Assembly: GCF_000007605.1 (NCBI RefSeq)
Contig: NC_003361.3
Coordinates: forward strand, 186,001 to 250,000
Source of the DNA: Chlamydia caviae GPIC
Lineage (GTDB): Bacteria; Chlamydiota; Chlamydiia; Chlamydiales; Chlamydiaceae
DNA length: 64,000 bases
Direction: 5' to 3'
Shown here: one piece after another, positions 44,347 to 53,192 of the stretch
Position numbering within the stretch: position 1 is the stretch's first letter
Layout of the letters: each line of letters starts with the position of its first letter
Made by a program: the position numbers and the translations under genes
The notes under the pieces: model-generated
What the model was told of the DNA's origin: nothing
What the model saw: the letters and a program-made list of their open reading frames with translations, nothing else
Database searches by the model: none

Positions 44347-45131
44347 GAAAAAATAATCCCAAGGTGAAAGAGGTAGTAGCGTTAAAACAAAGCCGTTCAC
44401 GTAAGGGGCCGCTATTTCTTTTAGAAGGATTTCGAGAAATTCAAAAAGCTCTGAACTCAGGATACGAGTGTGAGCGGATTTTCTGTGGAGAGAATGTTTC
44501 GGAAAAAGAACAATCTTTTTTAAATCGTATTCAAAAAACACCTTTGGAAAAGATTTATTGTTCAGAAGAAATCCTTTCAAAACTTTCTTATAAAGAGCAT
44601 CACGATAATTTTATCGCTGTGATGAAGAAACGTTGGTGGTCCCGAGAGGAATTTCTAGGCCAGAAAAAAAATCCTCTGCCTTTCTATTTAATCATAGAAC
44701 AGGTTGAAAAACCTGGAAATGTGGGTGCTATACTTAGAATTGCTGATGGGGTAGGTGCTGATGGGGTGATTTTATGCGATCCCATAGTTGACCTCTACAA
44801 TCCTAATGTGATTCGCTCTTCATTGGGAACAGTATTCACTCTTCCTATCTGGTCAGCTACTTTAGATGAGGTATTGCAAACTATTGCTGAGGAAAAATGG
44901 CAAGTTTTTGCAACTTCTCCTAGAGCAAGTACTATGTATTTTTGCGAGAATTACAACCAGCCGCTGGCTCTAGTTTTTGGGTCAGAAAAAGACGGACTAA
45001 CTTCTCACTGGCTTAAAGGGAATTTTGCAAAAATATCTCTTCCCATGCTTGGTCAAGTAGATTCTTTAAATTTATCTACAGCAGTTTCGGCAGTTGCTTA
45101 CGAAGTCATTCGCCAACGCTGGCTAGCCTAA
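44334..45131 (+). CDS. TrmH/SpoU-family RNA 2'-O-methyltransferase
   Basis: SPOUT (knotted) methyltransferase of 265 residues that methylates ribose 2'-OH in rRNA or tRNA, closest to the RlmB/TrmH subgroup. The N-terminal substrate-binding domain starts SRKGPLFLLEGFREIQKAL. Motif 1 is PGNVGAILRIADGVGADGVIL (about 127-148), motif 2 LVFGSEKDGLT (about 214-224) and motif 3 QVDSLNLSTAVSAVAYE (about 241-257). It overlaps the preceding methyltransferase gene by 13 nt, so the two are probably cotranslated. Confidence 0.9.
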   Translation: MEFIGKNNPKVKEVVALKQSRSRKGPLFLLEGFREIQKALNSGYECERIFCGENVSEKEQSFLNRIQKTPLEKIYCSEEILSKLSYKEHHDNFIAVMKKRWWSREEFLGQKKNPLPFYLIIEQVEKPGNVGAILRIADGVGADGVILCDPIVDLYNPNVIRSSLGTVFTLPIWSATLDEVLQTIAEEKWQVFATSPRASTMYFCENYNQPLALVFGSEKDGLTSHWLKGNFAKISLPMLGQVDSLNLSTAVSAVAYEVIRQRWLA

Positions 45132-45382
45132 TTTAGCGAGAATGCAGAAAAATACGTTCTATAAGATCAAAAATAATTTATATTATTTATCTCTAAGAAA
45201 CGAATTAATTAAAAAAAATAGATTGCATTAGTTGTTGTAAAGTTTTTTTAACTTCCTTGTGTAAACTTGATTTTTAATGTTTTTTATGAGATGCTTGACG
45301 TTTCCAGGATGCGGCGAAGATTGTGGTTCTAGACAATCATGATTCTCTAAATGGATAGATCAGTGAGTTATAACGAAGTTCG

Positions 45383-46486
45383 ATGAAAACACGCTTTCCT
45401 TCGCCCTTTTTTATTTTGTATCGCCGCTTAACTGTAGCTATTAGCTTTGGGAAAGTCCTGGGGTGGGGGTGTTTGGGGAGAATTCTATCTTGGATGTTCT
45501 CCTGCATTGCAAGCTTTCGTCGAAAGCTATTTTGTTCAGCCCCTTACCGAGCGTCTTCTACTGTAATCAGTGTGGGCAACATTGTCCTTGGAGGTTCTGG
45601 TAAGACGCCTACAGTATTGTGGTTGGCTGAAAATCTAAGGGCTCGAGGATATTCCTGTGCCGTTCTTTCTCGCGGATATAAAGGAAAATGTAGTCGTCAG
45701 AGAAAGCTTATTGTAGTCGATCCTAAGATGCACAGCGCCGCTTATGTAGGAGATGAACCCTTGCTGATGGCAGGGAAACTCCAGGATGGGGCTGTTTTTG
45801 TGCATAAGGATCGTAGAGTTTCGGCTAAACACGCTGCTAAAAATTTTGATATTTTGATTTTGGATGATGGCTTCCAAAATACCAAACTACACAAAGACGT
45901 GGAAATTGTCGTAGTTAATGGTCAAGATCCCTTAGGGGGAGCAGAGTTTTTCCCCCGAGGCCGCCTTCGCGATTTTCCTAATAGATTGAAGGAGGCTGAT
46001 TTTATCATAGTTAATGGTTCCTGTTGTTTAGAGAATCAGAAACTTTTAAATACATGGAGCTCGTCGCCAAAAATTTTTGTTGAGCCCTGTATTTCCCAAG
46101 TACTTTGGGAGCCGAGTGGGGAGCAACTTCCTTTAGATAGCCTTTCGGGGCTAGCTGCCGGTGTTTTCTGTGGTCTCGGATTTCCACAGGGATTTCTTGA
46201 TATGTTGAAACGTGCCGGAGTGAAGATATTAGGGACGTATTTATTACCTGACCACGCGGGAATAACGAAAAAAGAATTGCACTACTTTAGCTCGAAGATA
46301 GCTCTACGTCAAGGGCGGGGGATATTGTGCACGGAAAAGGACGGTGTAAAGCTCGGGAATTTAGTTCATGAGCAAGGGATTCTCCCGGTTGGCAAGGTGC
46401 AGATGCGTTTTGATTTTGCAAACCATGAAGATTCTGGCGTTTCCTTACTAAATAGAATAGATCAAATACATAATGGTAAGAGGTAA
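45383..46486 (+). CDS. lpxK: tetraacyldisaccharide 4'-kinase LpxK
   Basis: Phosphorylates the 4' position of lipid A disaccharide at the inner membrane. 367 residues. An N-terminal membrane-associated helix precedes the Walker A loop ISVGNIVLGGSGKTPTVLWL (about 63-82). RGYKGKC, DEPLLMAGKL, FDILILDDGFQNTKLHKDVEIVVVNG and the catalytic Asp and His (LILDDGFQN region) match the family. Chlamydial LPS has a lipid A with long acyl chains, so this gene is expected. gltT starts 3 nt after the stop. Confidence 0.95.
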   Translation: MKTRFPSPFFILYRRLTVAISFGKVLGWGCLGRILSWMFSCIASFRRKLFCSAPYRASSTVISVGNIVLGGSGKTPTVLWLAENLRARGYSCAVLSRGYKGKCSRQRKLIVVDPKMHSAAYVGDEPLLMAGKLQDGAVFVHKDRRVSAKHAAKNFDILILDDGFQNTKLHKDVEIVVVNGQDPLGGAEFFPRGRLRDFPNRLKEADFIIVNGSCCLENQKLLNTWSSSPKIFVEPCISQVLWEPSGEQLPLDSLSGLAAGVFCGLGFPQGFLDMLKRAGVKILGTYLLPDHAGITKKELHYFSSKIALRQGRGILCTEKDGVKLGNLVHEQGILPVGKVQMRFDFANHEDSGVSLLNRIDQIHNGKR

Positions 46487-46489
46487 CTA

Positions 46490-47737
46490 ATGAAACTATG
46501 GATGAAAATCTTTATAGGATTATTTGTCGGGGTTACCCTAGGTTTAATTTTAGAAGACAAAGCAATCTTTTTTAAGCCGATAGGAGACATTTTTCTTAAC
46601 CTGTTAAGCATGGTTGTCTACCCTCTGGTATTTTGCTCCATGGTTTTAGGTATTGCTTCTATCAGCGATATGAAGAAATTAGGCCGAATAGGAATGAAAA
46701 GTGTCGGCTTATATTTGGGTACTACATGTATTGCTATTGTTATAGGCTTATGTTTCGCTCAATTTTTTAGCCCTGGAGAGGGGTGTGACTTATCACAGAA
46801 TGTTATTGAAACAACTATAGTTGCTCCTGAAAAGAATAGTGCCTATTTCTTATCTTTGATTTCTCAAATTTTTCCCTCAAACCCCGTGCGGTCGTTTGTT
46901 GAGGGAAATATTTTACAAATCATTGTCTTCGCTATTTTCTTGGGAATCGCTATGCGTCTTTCCGGAGAAAAGGGGCTTCCTGTAGCTAAATTCATCGAAA
47001 GTTTTTCTGAAATCATGCTCCGCATGATCAACATGATCATGGCTTTTGCACCCTATGGTGTTGGAGCTAGTATGGCATGGATTTCTGGTAGTCACGGGTT
47101 AGTGATTCTCTGGCAATTAGGAAAATTCGTTCTCGCGTACTATCTAGCGTGTGTATTTCACGCTGTGATTGTCTTTGGCGGTATTATCCGCATGGGCTGC
47201 AAGATGTCCTTCTCTAAATTCCTTTCTGCTATGATGGATGCAATATCTTGTGCGATATCTACCTCTAGTAGTTCGGCGACACTACCTGTAACGATGCGTT
47301 GCGTATCTAAAAATCTTGGGGTTTCTTCGGAAGTTTCTGGTTTTGTTTTGCCTTTAGGTGCTACTGTCAATATGAACGGTACCGCAATATTTCAAGGTAT
47401 GGCCGCAGTATTTATTGCTCAAGCTTATAACTGCCCTCTATCTTTCAGTAGTTTGCTATTGCTTGTTATTGCAGCTACTTTTTCTGCAGTAGGCAGTGCG
47501 GGTGTCCCTGGAGGAGGAATGATCACTTTAGGATCTGTATTAGCCTCCGTAGGCTTGCCTATACAAGGAATCGCTGTTTTAGCAGGAATTGATAGGTTGC
47601 GAGACATCATAGGAACCCCGATGAATATCCTCGGAGATGCTGTGGTAGCTGTTTATGTAGCTTCTGGAGAAGGCGAGCTATCAACACCAATAGAGAGCAA
47701 AGTAGCTTTAGAAGACGAGAGCAGAGAAACAGTGTAG
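46490..47737 (+). CDS. sodium/proton-dicarboxylate symporter (GltT/GltP type)
   Basis: Inner-membrane importer of glutamate, aspartate or related dicarboxylates (DAACS family), 415 residues with eight membrane segments and two re-entrant loops. The first hairpin serine-rich tip is ISTSSSSATLPVT (about 258-270), the motif GATVNMNGTAIFQG (about 286-299) lines the substrate site, and VGSAGVPGGGMITLG (about 333-347) is the second hairpin. All family signatures are present. It supplies intermediates to the incomplete chlamydial TCA cycle. AAGAGGT precedes the ATG, only 3 nt after lpxK. Confidence 0.93.
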   Translation: MKLWMKIFIGLFVGVTLGLILEDKAIFFKPIGDIFLNLLSMVVYPLVFCSMVLGIASISDMKKLGRIGMKSVGLYLGTTCIAIVIGLCFAQFFSPGEGCDLSQNVIETTIVAPEKNSAYFLSLISQIFPSNPVRSFVEGNILQIIVFAIFLGIAMRLSGEKGLPVAKFIESFSEIMLRMINMIMAFAPYGVGASMAWISGSHGLVILWQLGKFVLAYYLACVFHAVIVFGGIIRMGCKMSFSKFLSAMMDAISCAISTSSSSATLPVTMRCVSKNLGVSSEVSGFVLPLGATVNMNGTAIFQGMAAVFIAQAYNCPLSFSSLLLLVIAATFSAVGSAGVPGGGMITLGSVLASVGLPIQGIAVLAGIDRLRDIIGTPMNILGDAVVAVYVASGEGELSTPIESKVALEDESRETV

Positions 47738-47749
47738 GAGAATTTACGC

Positions 47750-48922
47750 ATGTTTGAATTTCGATTTCCGAAAATAGGGGAGACGGGTTCCGGAGGGTTT
47801 GTAGTCCGTTGGCTCAAGCAAGTAGGTGAGAATGTTGCAAAAGACGAACCTATAATTGAAGTGTCAACAGACAAGATTGCTACTGAATTAGCATCTCCTA
47901 AAGCAGGGAAATTGATTCGTTGTCTCGTAAGTGAAGGTGATGAAGTCGCCTCTGGAGAAATTTTAGCCGAAATTGCTATAGAATCGGGTATGCAAGAAGA
48001 AGTTTTAGAAGAAGCCTCTTCTAAGACTTCTTGTTCTCATTCTCAAGATTGTGGAAATTCCCCAGGATGGTTTTCACCAGCAGTTCTTAGTTTAGCGCAT
48101 CGCGAAGGTGTTAGCATCCAACAGCTCCAACAAATTTCTGGAACAGGAAATGAGGGGCGTGTGACGCGTAAAGATTTAGAAAATTATATTTCTGAAATGC
48201 GTGCGCCTTCGTCTCCAAAAACAACAAATGCGAATGAAAATCGCATTCCTATGTCTCCACTACGTAGAGCTATAGCTTCTTCATTATCTAAATCTTCAGA
48301 TGAAGTGCCTCACGCGTCTCTTATTGTAGATATTGATGTCACAGATTTGATGAACTTAATCTCTGAGGAGAAAGACAGATTCTTTGCAACACATGGTGTG
48401 AAACTGACGATTACGAGTTTCATTATTCAATGTTTAGCAAAGGCCTTGGAGCAATTCCCGTTATTAAATGGATCTTTAGACGGGGATACAATCGTTGTGA
48501 AGAAATCCATAAATGTGGGAGTTGCTGTTAATTTGAATAAAGAGGGTGTTGTTGTCCCTGTTATTCACAATTGTCAAGACCGTGGTTTAGTCAGCATTGC
48601 AAAAACTCTCGCGGATGTATCTACAAGAGCTCGATCCAATAAGCTTGACCCTTCAGAAACTCAAGATGGTAGCATCACAGTGACTAATTTCGGTATGACG
48701 GGAGCTTTAATTGGTATGCCGATAATTCGTTATCCCGAAGTGGCTATTTTAGGAATAGGAACAATACAAAAACGTGTTGTTGTTCGTGATGATGATTCTC
48801 TAGCTATCCGAAAAATGGTCTATGTTACGCTAACATTTGACCATAGAGTGCTTGACGGCATTTACGGTAGTGAATTTTTAACCTCATTGAAAAATCGGTT
48901 AGAGTCTGTTACGATGAGCTAA
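47750..48922 (+). CDS. sucB: 2-oxo acid dehydrogenase E2 component (dihydrolipoyl acyltransferase)
   Basis: Core acyltransferase of a 2-oxo acid dehydrogenase complex, 390 residues. It has one lipoyl domain with the lipoylated Lys in EVSTDKIATELASP (about 41), a peripheral-subunit-binding domain (WFSPAVLSLAHREGVSIQQLQQISGTG, about 104-130) and the catalytic domain ending with the active-site DHRVLDGIYGSEFL. I name it sucB from gene order, since chlamydiae carry two or three E2 genes; specificity could instead be for branched-chain or pyruvate substrates. AGGAG lies before the ATG. Confidence 0.88.
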   Translation: MFEFRFPKIGETGSGGFVVRWLKQVGENVAKDEPIIEVSTDKIATELASPKAGKLIRCLVSEGDEVASGEILAEIAIESGMQEEVLEEASSKTSCSHSQDCGNSPGWFSPAVLSLAHREGVSIQQLQQISGTGNEGRVTRKDLENYISEMRAPSSPKTTNANENRIPMSPLRRAIASSLSKSSDEVPHASLIVDIDVTDLMNLISEEKDRFFATHGVKLTITSFIIQCLAKALEQFPLLNGSLDGDTIVVKKSINVGVAVNLNKEGVVVPVIHNCQDRGLVSIAKTLADVSTRARSNKLDPSETQDGSITVTNFGMTGALIGMPIIRYPEVAILGIGTIQKRVVVRDDDSLAIRKMVYVTLTFDHRVLDGIYGSEFLTSLKNRLESVTMS

Positions 48923-48952
48923 CATACGACGATTTTTCCAAGGACTAAAGGG

Positions 48953-49942
48953 ATGGGTTCTCCCGCAACAGCTATCGATTTATGCCAAGATATTATCACT
49001 AAGCAAAAAGAATCTTTAGAGCGCTTTTTTGCTACTTTCCAATGTGAGGGGACGTGGTTGTTAGCTGAGAAAATATTGAATCATCAAGGTTCTATATTTT
49101 TTTCTGGTGTGGGCAAAAGCGGTTGTATTGCAAGGAAGATAGCTGCAACCTTACAGTCTTTTGGAGAACGTGCTTTTTTTCTTTGTTCTGGAGATCTTCT
49201 CCACGGGGATTTTGGTGTTGTCCGTCCAGGAGATATTGTTTGTCTGTTCTCTAAAAGTGGAGAAACCCGCGAACTTTTAGAATGGATCCCTTATTTCAAA
49301 GAACGTGGTGTATTTATCGCAGGGATTACTTCCTCTGCATATTCTAGTTTAGCTATTCTTTGCGATCATGTGGTTATTTTACCTATGATAGAAGAATTAG
49401 ATCCTTTTAATCTTGTTCCTACAACATCAACAACATGCCAGCTGTTATTTGGAGATCTTCTCTCTATTACACTATTGCGTAGTCGAGGAATATCTCTGGC
49501 AGACTACGGGAAGAATCATCCGGGTGGGCAAATTGGTTTGAAGGTTGTTGGGAAAATCCGAGATTATATGTTCCCAAAAACAGAAGTGCCTTTTTGCTCT
49601 CCTGACAATACAGTTGCAGACTCCTTGGATATTTTTTCTTCCTATGGTTGTGGCTGCGTGTGCGTAGTGAATGAGCTATTCGAAATATTGGGAATATTTA
49701 CAGACGGGGACTTACGCAGGGCTTTATCTCGTCATGGAGGGGATATTTTATTGCAGAAGCTTAAAGATATCATGACTCCAAGTCCTAGAGTGATCAGCGA
49801 AGATGCTGATGTGCTTCTTGGCTTACAAATGATGGAAACAGGAAACCCTGTTAGCATCCTACCTGTTGTCGATGCTAAAGATCAGAAGTATGTTGTGGGA
49901 TTGCTTCAGATGCATACACTGGCAAAAGCAGGACTCATCTAA
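48953..49942 (+). CDS. kdsD: arabinose-5-phosphate isomerase
   Basis: Converts ribulose 5-phosphate to arabinose 5-phosphate, the first step to Kdo in LPS. 329 residues. An N-terminal SIS sugar-isomerase domain contains IFFSGVGKSGCIARKIAATLQSFG (about 44-67), the phosphate-binding CLFSKSGETRELLE (about 97-110) and TTSTTCQLL. Two CBS domains follow (about 207-329; FTDGDLRRAL in the first). This is the usual KpsF/GutQ layout. Start from ATG 48953 with AAGGACTAAAGGG upstream. Confidence 0.94.
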   Translation: MGSPATAIDLCQDIITKQKESLERFFATFQCEGTWLLAEKILNHQGSIFFSGVGKSGCIARKIAATLQSFGERAFFLCSGDLLHGDFGVVRPGDIVCLFSKSGETRELLEWIPYFKERGVFIAGITSSAYSSLAILCDHVVILPMIEELDPFNLVPTTSTTCQLLFGDLLSITLLRSRGISLADYGKNHPGGQIGLKVVGKIRDYMFPKTEVPFCSPDNTVADSLDIFSSYGCGCVCVVNELFEILGIFTDGDLRRALSRHGGDILLQKLKDIMTPSPRVISEDADVLLGLQMMETGNPVSILPVVDAKDQKYVVGLLQMHTLAKAGLI

Positions 49943-49957
49943 AGAGTAAAAAATATC

Positions 49958-50347
49958 GGAAGAGAGAGTAAGCCGGATTCTGTCTACAAGATGGAAAAGA
50001 CCATCTTGAGGGCAACCATTCATCTAGGGGGCATATTACTATACCCCTCAAGCGATTATGAAAAAGTTTATGAGGAATACTATCCCTCACTATGCAGAAA
50101 CAAAAACTTTTTCTCTTGCTTCAGATAGGGTTTGCATGTCTATTAAGTCACCTTAATAGCTCCTACTCTTAAAGTAGGAATTTTCAGCCTGTCTATAAAA
50201 AGACCCTTTTATAGCGGAGTGTTTTCTGTTGCACTTTCCGTAGCCTTACGGCCCCTGGAGTTTCTCCAGTATCTCTTCTTATGAAGTCCAGACTTTCCTC
50301 TCAGTATACCTAACTAGAGATATAAAAAGCGGTTGCCTTTCTCTTCC
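49958..50347 (-). ncRNA. rnpB: RNase P RNA, catalytic subunit (type A)
   Basis: About 390 nt on the minus strand. Conserved blocks of bacterial RNase P RNA are visible: GAGGAAAGTCTGGACTTC near the 5' end, GGGCCGTAAGGCTACGGAAAG (P4/CR-II region), GTGCAACAGAAAAC, TGAGGGGTATAGTAATA near CR-IV and GACAGAATCCGGCTTA at the 3' side. Helix P1 closes with GGAAGAGA (5' end, 50340-50347) pairing TCTCTTCC (49958-49965). A run TATTTTTT follows on the minus strand and probably terminates it. It processes the 5' ends of tRNA precursors. It lies between the convergent kdsD and the cdsZ gene. Confidence 0.97.
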
Positions 50348-50356
50348 GATGAACTG

Positions 50357-51121
50357 TTATATAGCAGCGCGACGACGACGACGTTTTGCTGCAGAGCTGT
50401 CAGCAGTGAGAGCATCTGGTTCTCGCCAATATAAAATTCTAGAACAATGTTCGCAGAAAATTAATCGGTCTTTTTTACGGACTAAATTTTCATGCTGTGG
50501 AGTTAAAACGATATGACATCCACTACAGACACGATTCTCTATAGGAACAACAACGCGATCTTTTTTATTATTTAACAAACGTTCGTAAATAAGAAACATT
50601 TCAGGATCCGTAGCTTCTTTTAACTCGCTACGCTGTTGTAGTAGGGCTTGGCCCTCTTGATTGATGTTTTTAATGCTTTCGCAGATTTCTTTTTCAATAG
50701 CAAAGCTGCTATTTTCTGTAGATGTTAGACTTTCTTTTAAAGAAACAATCAGATCTTCACTTCCTGCTTGCTTGTCCATGAGATCACTAAGTTGATGTTC
50801 TAACGCACGACGCTCTTTGTTTGCTGCTGTCATTTCTTGGGTGAGGGCATTAAACTCATCCATCTTTTTCACAGCTGCTTGTTGACTTTCTAATTTATTG
50901 ATTTGATCAGAAATCTCTTGAATCCGATTCTCACCTTCTTTAATCTGATTCTTTAAGTTTTCCATCTCCAACTCTTTCTCCTGAACTTTACGACGAATGT
51001 CAGATTTAAGAGATTGGACTTTAGCGAGCTCTTTCTGATGCTCTTTTTTGACTCGCATTAAGCGAATCATTTTAATATCGAGCTCTTGAATGGCTAAAAT
51101 GCTCTGGAGGGCTTCATGCAT
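50357..51121 (-). CDS. cdsZ: coiled-coil zinc-ribbon protein CdsZ (CT398 homologue)
   Basis: A 254-residue protein with a long N-terminal coiled-coil hairpin (about 8-180, many heptads such as KELAKVQSLKSDIRRKVQEK) and a C-terminal zinc ribbon with CSGC (about 199-202) and CEHC (about 222-225). The tail is very basic (AKRRRRRAAI). The C. trachomatis homologue, CT398 or CdsZ, was reported to bind sigma-54 (RpoN) and components of the type III secretion apparatus; I carry this over by homology. It lies just upstream of rnpB on the same strand. Confidence 0.88.
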   Translation of the reverse strand: MHEALQSILAIQELDIKMIRLMRVKKEHQKELAKVQSLKSDIRRKVQEKELEMENLKNQIKEGENRIQEISDQINKLESQQAAVKKMDEFNALTQEMTAANKERRALEHQLSDLMDKQAGSEDLIVSLKESLTSTENSSFAIEKEICESIKNINQEGQALLQQRSELKEATDPEMFLIYERLLNNKKDRVVVPIENRVCSGCHIVLTPQHENLVRKKDRLIFCEHCSRILYWREPDALTADSSAAKRRRRRAAI

Positions 51122-51600
51122 GAAAACTATTCCTTGCTTGGCTTAGTGGTTCCTAAATACGGATGCGAAATCATGGAATTTAGGAATGAATACATCTGAA
51201 GAAGAAAGCAAGTTTACTGCTTTTTTAGCAAGAAGTAAAGAACGTTTTTTTCAATAAAAGAAATTCCTAAGGGACAGCAGCTTACGACAAGGCAAAAGTT
51301 TAACCATCCTAACCAGTATGAATTAATTTTTACCAGTTTCAACCCGAGAGCGAGTTTAAAAGATGACTTGAATTTGAACTTGTTCCTTTGCATAAGGCAA
51401 TCCGCTACTTCAAAAAGCCCCCTAGCTTCTCCCTAGTTCTCTTTCCTAAACACGTAATTCACAAGATTATTACTTCTGCGAATCTAAGGAGTAGGGTAAT
51501 GGCGGGAGGAAAAAAATAAAAGGTTCTTTTCAATTTTTTTATTTGATGTTAGAGGAGAGATTTCTTAATTGATAACTCTCCTCTTTTTCTTAGTCCCAAA
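51122..51600. other. intergenic region
   Basis: About 480 nt between cdsZ and the Inc-macro gene. It holds no supportable gene or RNA. Near its end is a hairpin with arms AGAGGAGAG (51551-51559) and CTCTCCTCT (51576-51584), 17 nt from the stop of the minus-strand gene. The T-tract (TTTTTCTT) is on the plus side, so termination of the minus-strand gene is uncertain. Confidence 0.4.
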
Positions 51601-52695
51601 CTAGGGAAGAGGTGCAAACGGATCTTGTAAAAGAATAAGGAGTTTTAAAGAATTTGGATTGCTTAGGGCTGCGTTATTGACAGCTTCAACCAAAGCCTTC
51701 TTGCATAGATTATTGCAGCCTAACATCCACTCATAATTTTTATTTTTTTTGGGAACATCGTTTTTTGCATCCAATTCGTAGACAGAAGAGAATAGTGGGA
51801 CGGAAATGATAGAACATTCTTTTTCAATAGCTTCTTTTATGCAGCTTTCGTAGGCATAAAGTGCGCGGTTATAATAACCATTGATTACGTCTTGATCGCT
51901 TCCTGAGAATTCGTCGAGTTTGGGACCTCGGATATGCCCTATACGTTCCGGATATTTTTCTTTTTCTAAGAGAGGTATGGACTTGCTGTTTTTTATATTT
52001 AATGGTGTGGAACGAGCCTCTGTGGGGGCGAACGGTGAGATAATGGAGGTTTGTCCCTGATACTGAGCTGCACCCCAATTTGAATGCTCTCCAAGTTTGG
52101 TAAGCTCTTTGACTAAAGCGCGCGCTTGATTTGTAGTTATTGCAATCTGCGTTTGCGGTGCAGGAGGTACTGCATTGAATGTGATTCCGCGTTGGCTTGT
52201 TACCGTTCTTGCTGTATTTGACCTGGGAAGAGCGGAGAACTTTATAGAGAAGCCCGAGACCTCTTCTCGCATACCAAGTTTAACACCAGGATTTTTCTTG
52301 TTTTGGTAAAACGATAGTTGGGCTCCCGGTTCGATTACAAAATTTGCATCTGCAACTGTAGCTGGGAGAGCTCTAAAATCTTGATCTAGTGCTTGAATCC
52401 AGTCCCCATCAGCTTTTTGTGTTAGCTGTTTATAGACAAGTATGGCCACTCCGGCAAATAGCACAGAGGCTATAGCCAATGCTGCGAATACAGGAGACCC
52501 TAAAACAATAGCAAGGGTAATACCGGCAGCGGCAGTTCCAATTGCTAAGGCACTGAGAATAGATACGGAGGCAATTTTTAGTATCTTGTTACGTCTTTGA
52601 GTAGCAATTTCTCTTGAAGATAGGGCAGGAGCTAGAAGCGGAGTCCTGCTGTTTCTAACTTGATTCTGGGAGTTACCCGGGTTAACACTAGGCAT
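51601..52695 (-). CDS. Inc-like membrane protein with a probable macro domain
   Basis: A 364-residue protein. After a polar N-terminus (about 1-38) two hydrophobic segments (about 41-65, ASVSILSALAIGTAAAGITLAI, and 70-90, FAALAIASVLFAGVAILVY) form the bilobed pattern of inclusion-membrane proteins. The C-terminal about 130 residues resemble the second half of a macro domain, which binds ADP-ribose: RIGHIRGPKL (like I-x-H-x-x-G-P), then the helix NGYYNRALYAYESCIKEAIEKE, the strand SIISVPLFSSVYELDAKNDVP (like S-I-A-F-P-A-I-S-T-G-x-Y-G-x-P) and the final LKLLILLQDP. The N-terminal catalytic Asn motif of active macro domains is not evident, so activity is unclear. A secreted effector that reads or removes host ADP-ribosylation is inference. 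Confidence 0.55.
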   Translation of the reverse strand: MPSVNPGNSQNQVRNSRTPLLAPALSSREIATQRRNKILKIASVSILSALAIGTAAAGITLAIVLGSPVFAALAIASVLFAGVAILVYKQLTQKADGDWIQALDQDFRALPATVADANFVIEPGAQLSFYQNKKNPGVKLGMREEVSGFSIKFSALPRSNTARTVTSQRGITFNAVPPAPQTQIAITTNQARALVKELTKLGEHSNWGAAQYQGQTSIISPFAPTEARSTPLNIKNSKSIPLLEKEKYPERIGHIRGPKLDEFSGSDQDVINGYYNRALYAYESCIKEAIEKECSIISVPLFSSVYELDAKNDVPKKNKNYEWMLGCNNLCKKALVEAVNNAALSNPNSLKLLILLQDPFAPLP

Positions 52696-52766
52696 AATAA
52701 TAATATTTAGTTTTTATTAAATTAATTTTAATAAAATTAAATCTTATTTGAATAGTAATTTATTCT

Positions 52767-53102
52767 TTACAGCTTCTTGATTTTAGAAGAAGAAATAGCA
52801 TGGATTTTATCTTTAGAAGGATAAACTTTAAATGAGATGTAGATGTCTCGGAGTTTATTTGTAGTTAAGTGTCTAAGAGATAGATACACGGGGATAACAG
52901 CAAGCAGAAATGTAAAGAATACGGGGTGTACGCAGCAGCCTAAAGCAATGATTCCTGCGGTTAGCGTCGTTAAGACTAGTGTTTGAATGACGCAATGTGC
53001 AATAAAACGAATGAGTTTAGCTCTGGCTTTACTTCCCTTTGGGAATAGGCTCAAAGGCTCTTTATGTCTTGGATTTTGTGGTGGTGTTGCTGCAACTGAC
53101 AT
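52767..53102 (-). CDS. small Inc-like membrane protein
   Basis: A 111-residue protein of unknown function. The polar N-terminus (SVAATPPQNPRHKEPLSLFPKGSKARAKL) is followed by two close hydrophobic segments (about 36-60, FIAHCVIQTLVLTTLTAGIIALGCC, and 61-78, PVFFTFLLAVIPVYLSL) and a basic C-terminus (KIHAISSSKIKKL). The pattern fits inclusion-membrane proteins. The ATG at 53102 is chosen over a GTG 12 codons earlier; neither has a clear ribosome-binding site. It lies 71 nt upstream of the Inc-macro gene on the same strand. Confidence 0.6.
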   Translation of the reverse strand: MSVAATPPQNPRHKEPLSLFPKGSKARAKLIRFIAHCVIQTLVLTTLTAGIIALGCCVHPVFFTFLLAVIPVYLSLRHLTTNKLRDIYISFKVYPSKDKIHAISSSKIKKL

Positions 53103-53192
53103 ATAGAATGTAGATGAGTAAAAGCTTAAAAGCAGCACAATTTTACTCCCAAAAATTGTTTTTTGTCATCAGCTTTCCATAGAACTCCTTTC

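Noticed and set aside
51186..51257. 23-codon frame MNTSEEESKFTAFLARSKERF
   Set aside because: Protein-like but too short, with no supporting family or operon; could be a gene remnant.
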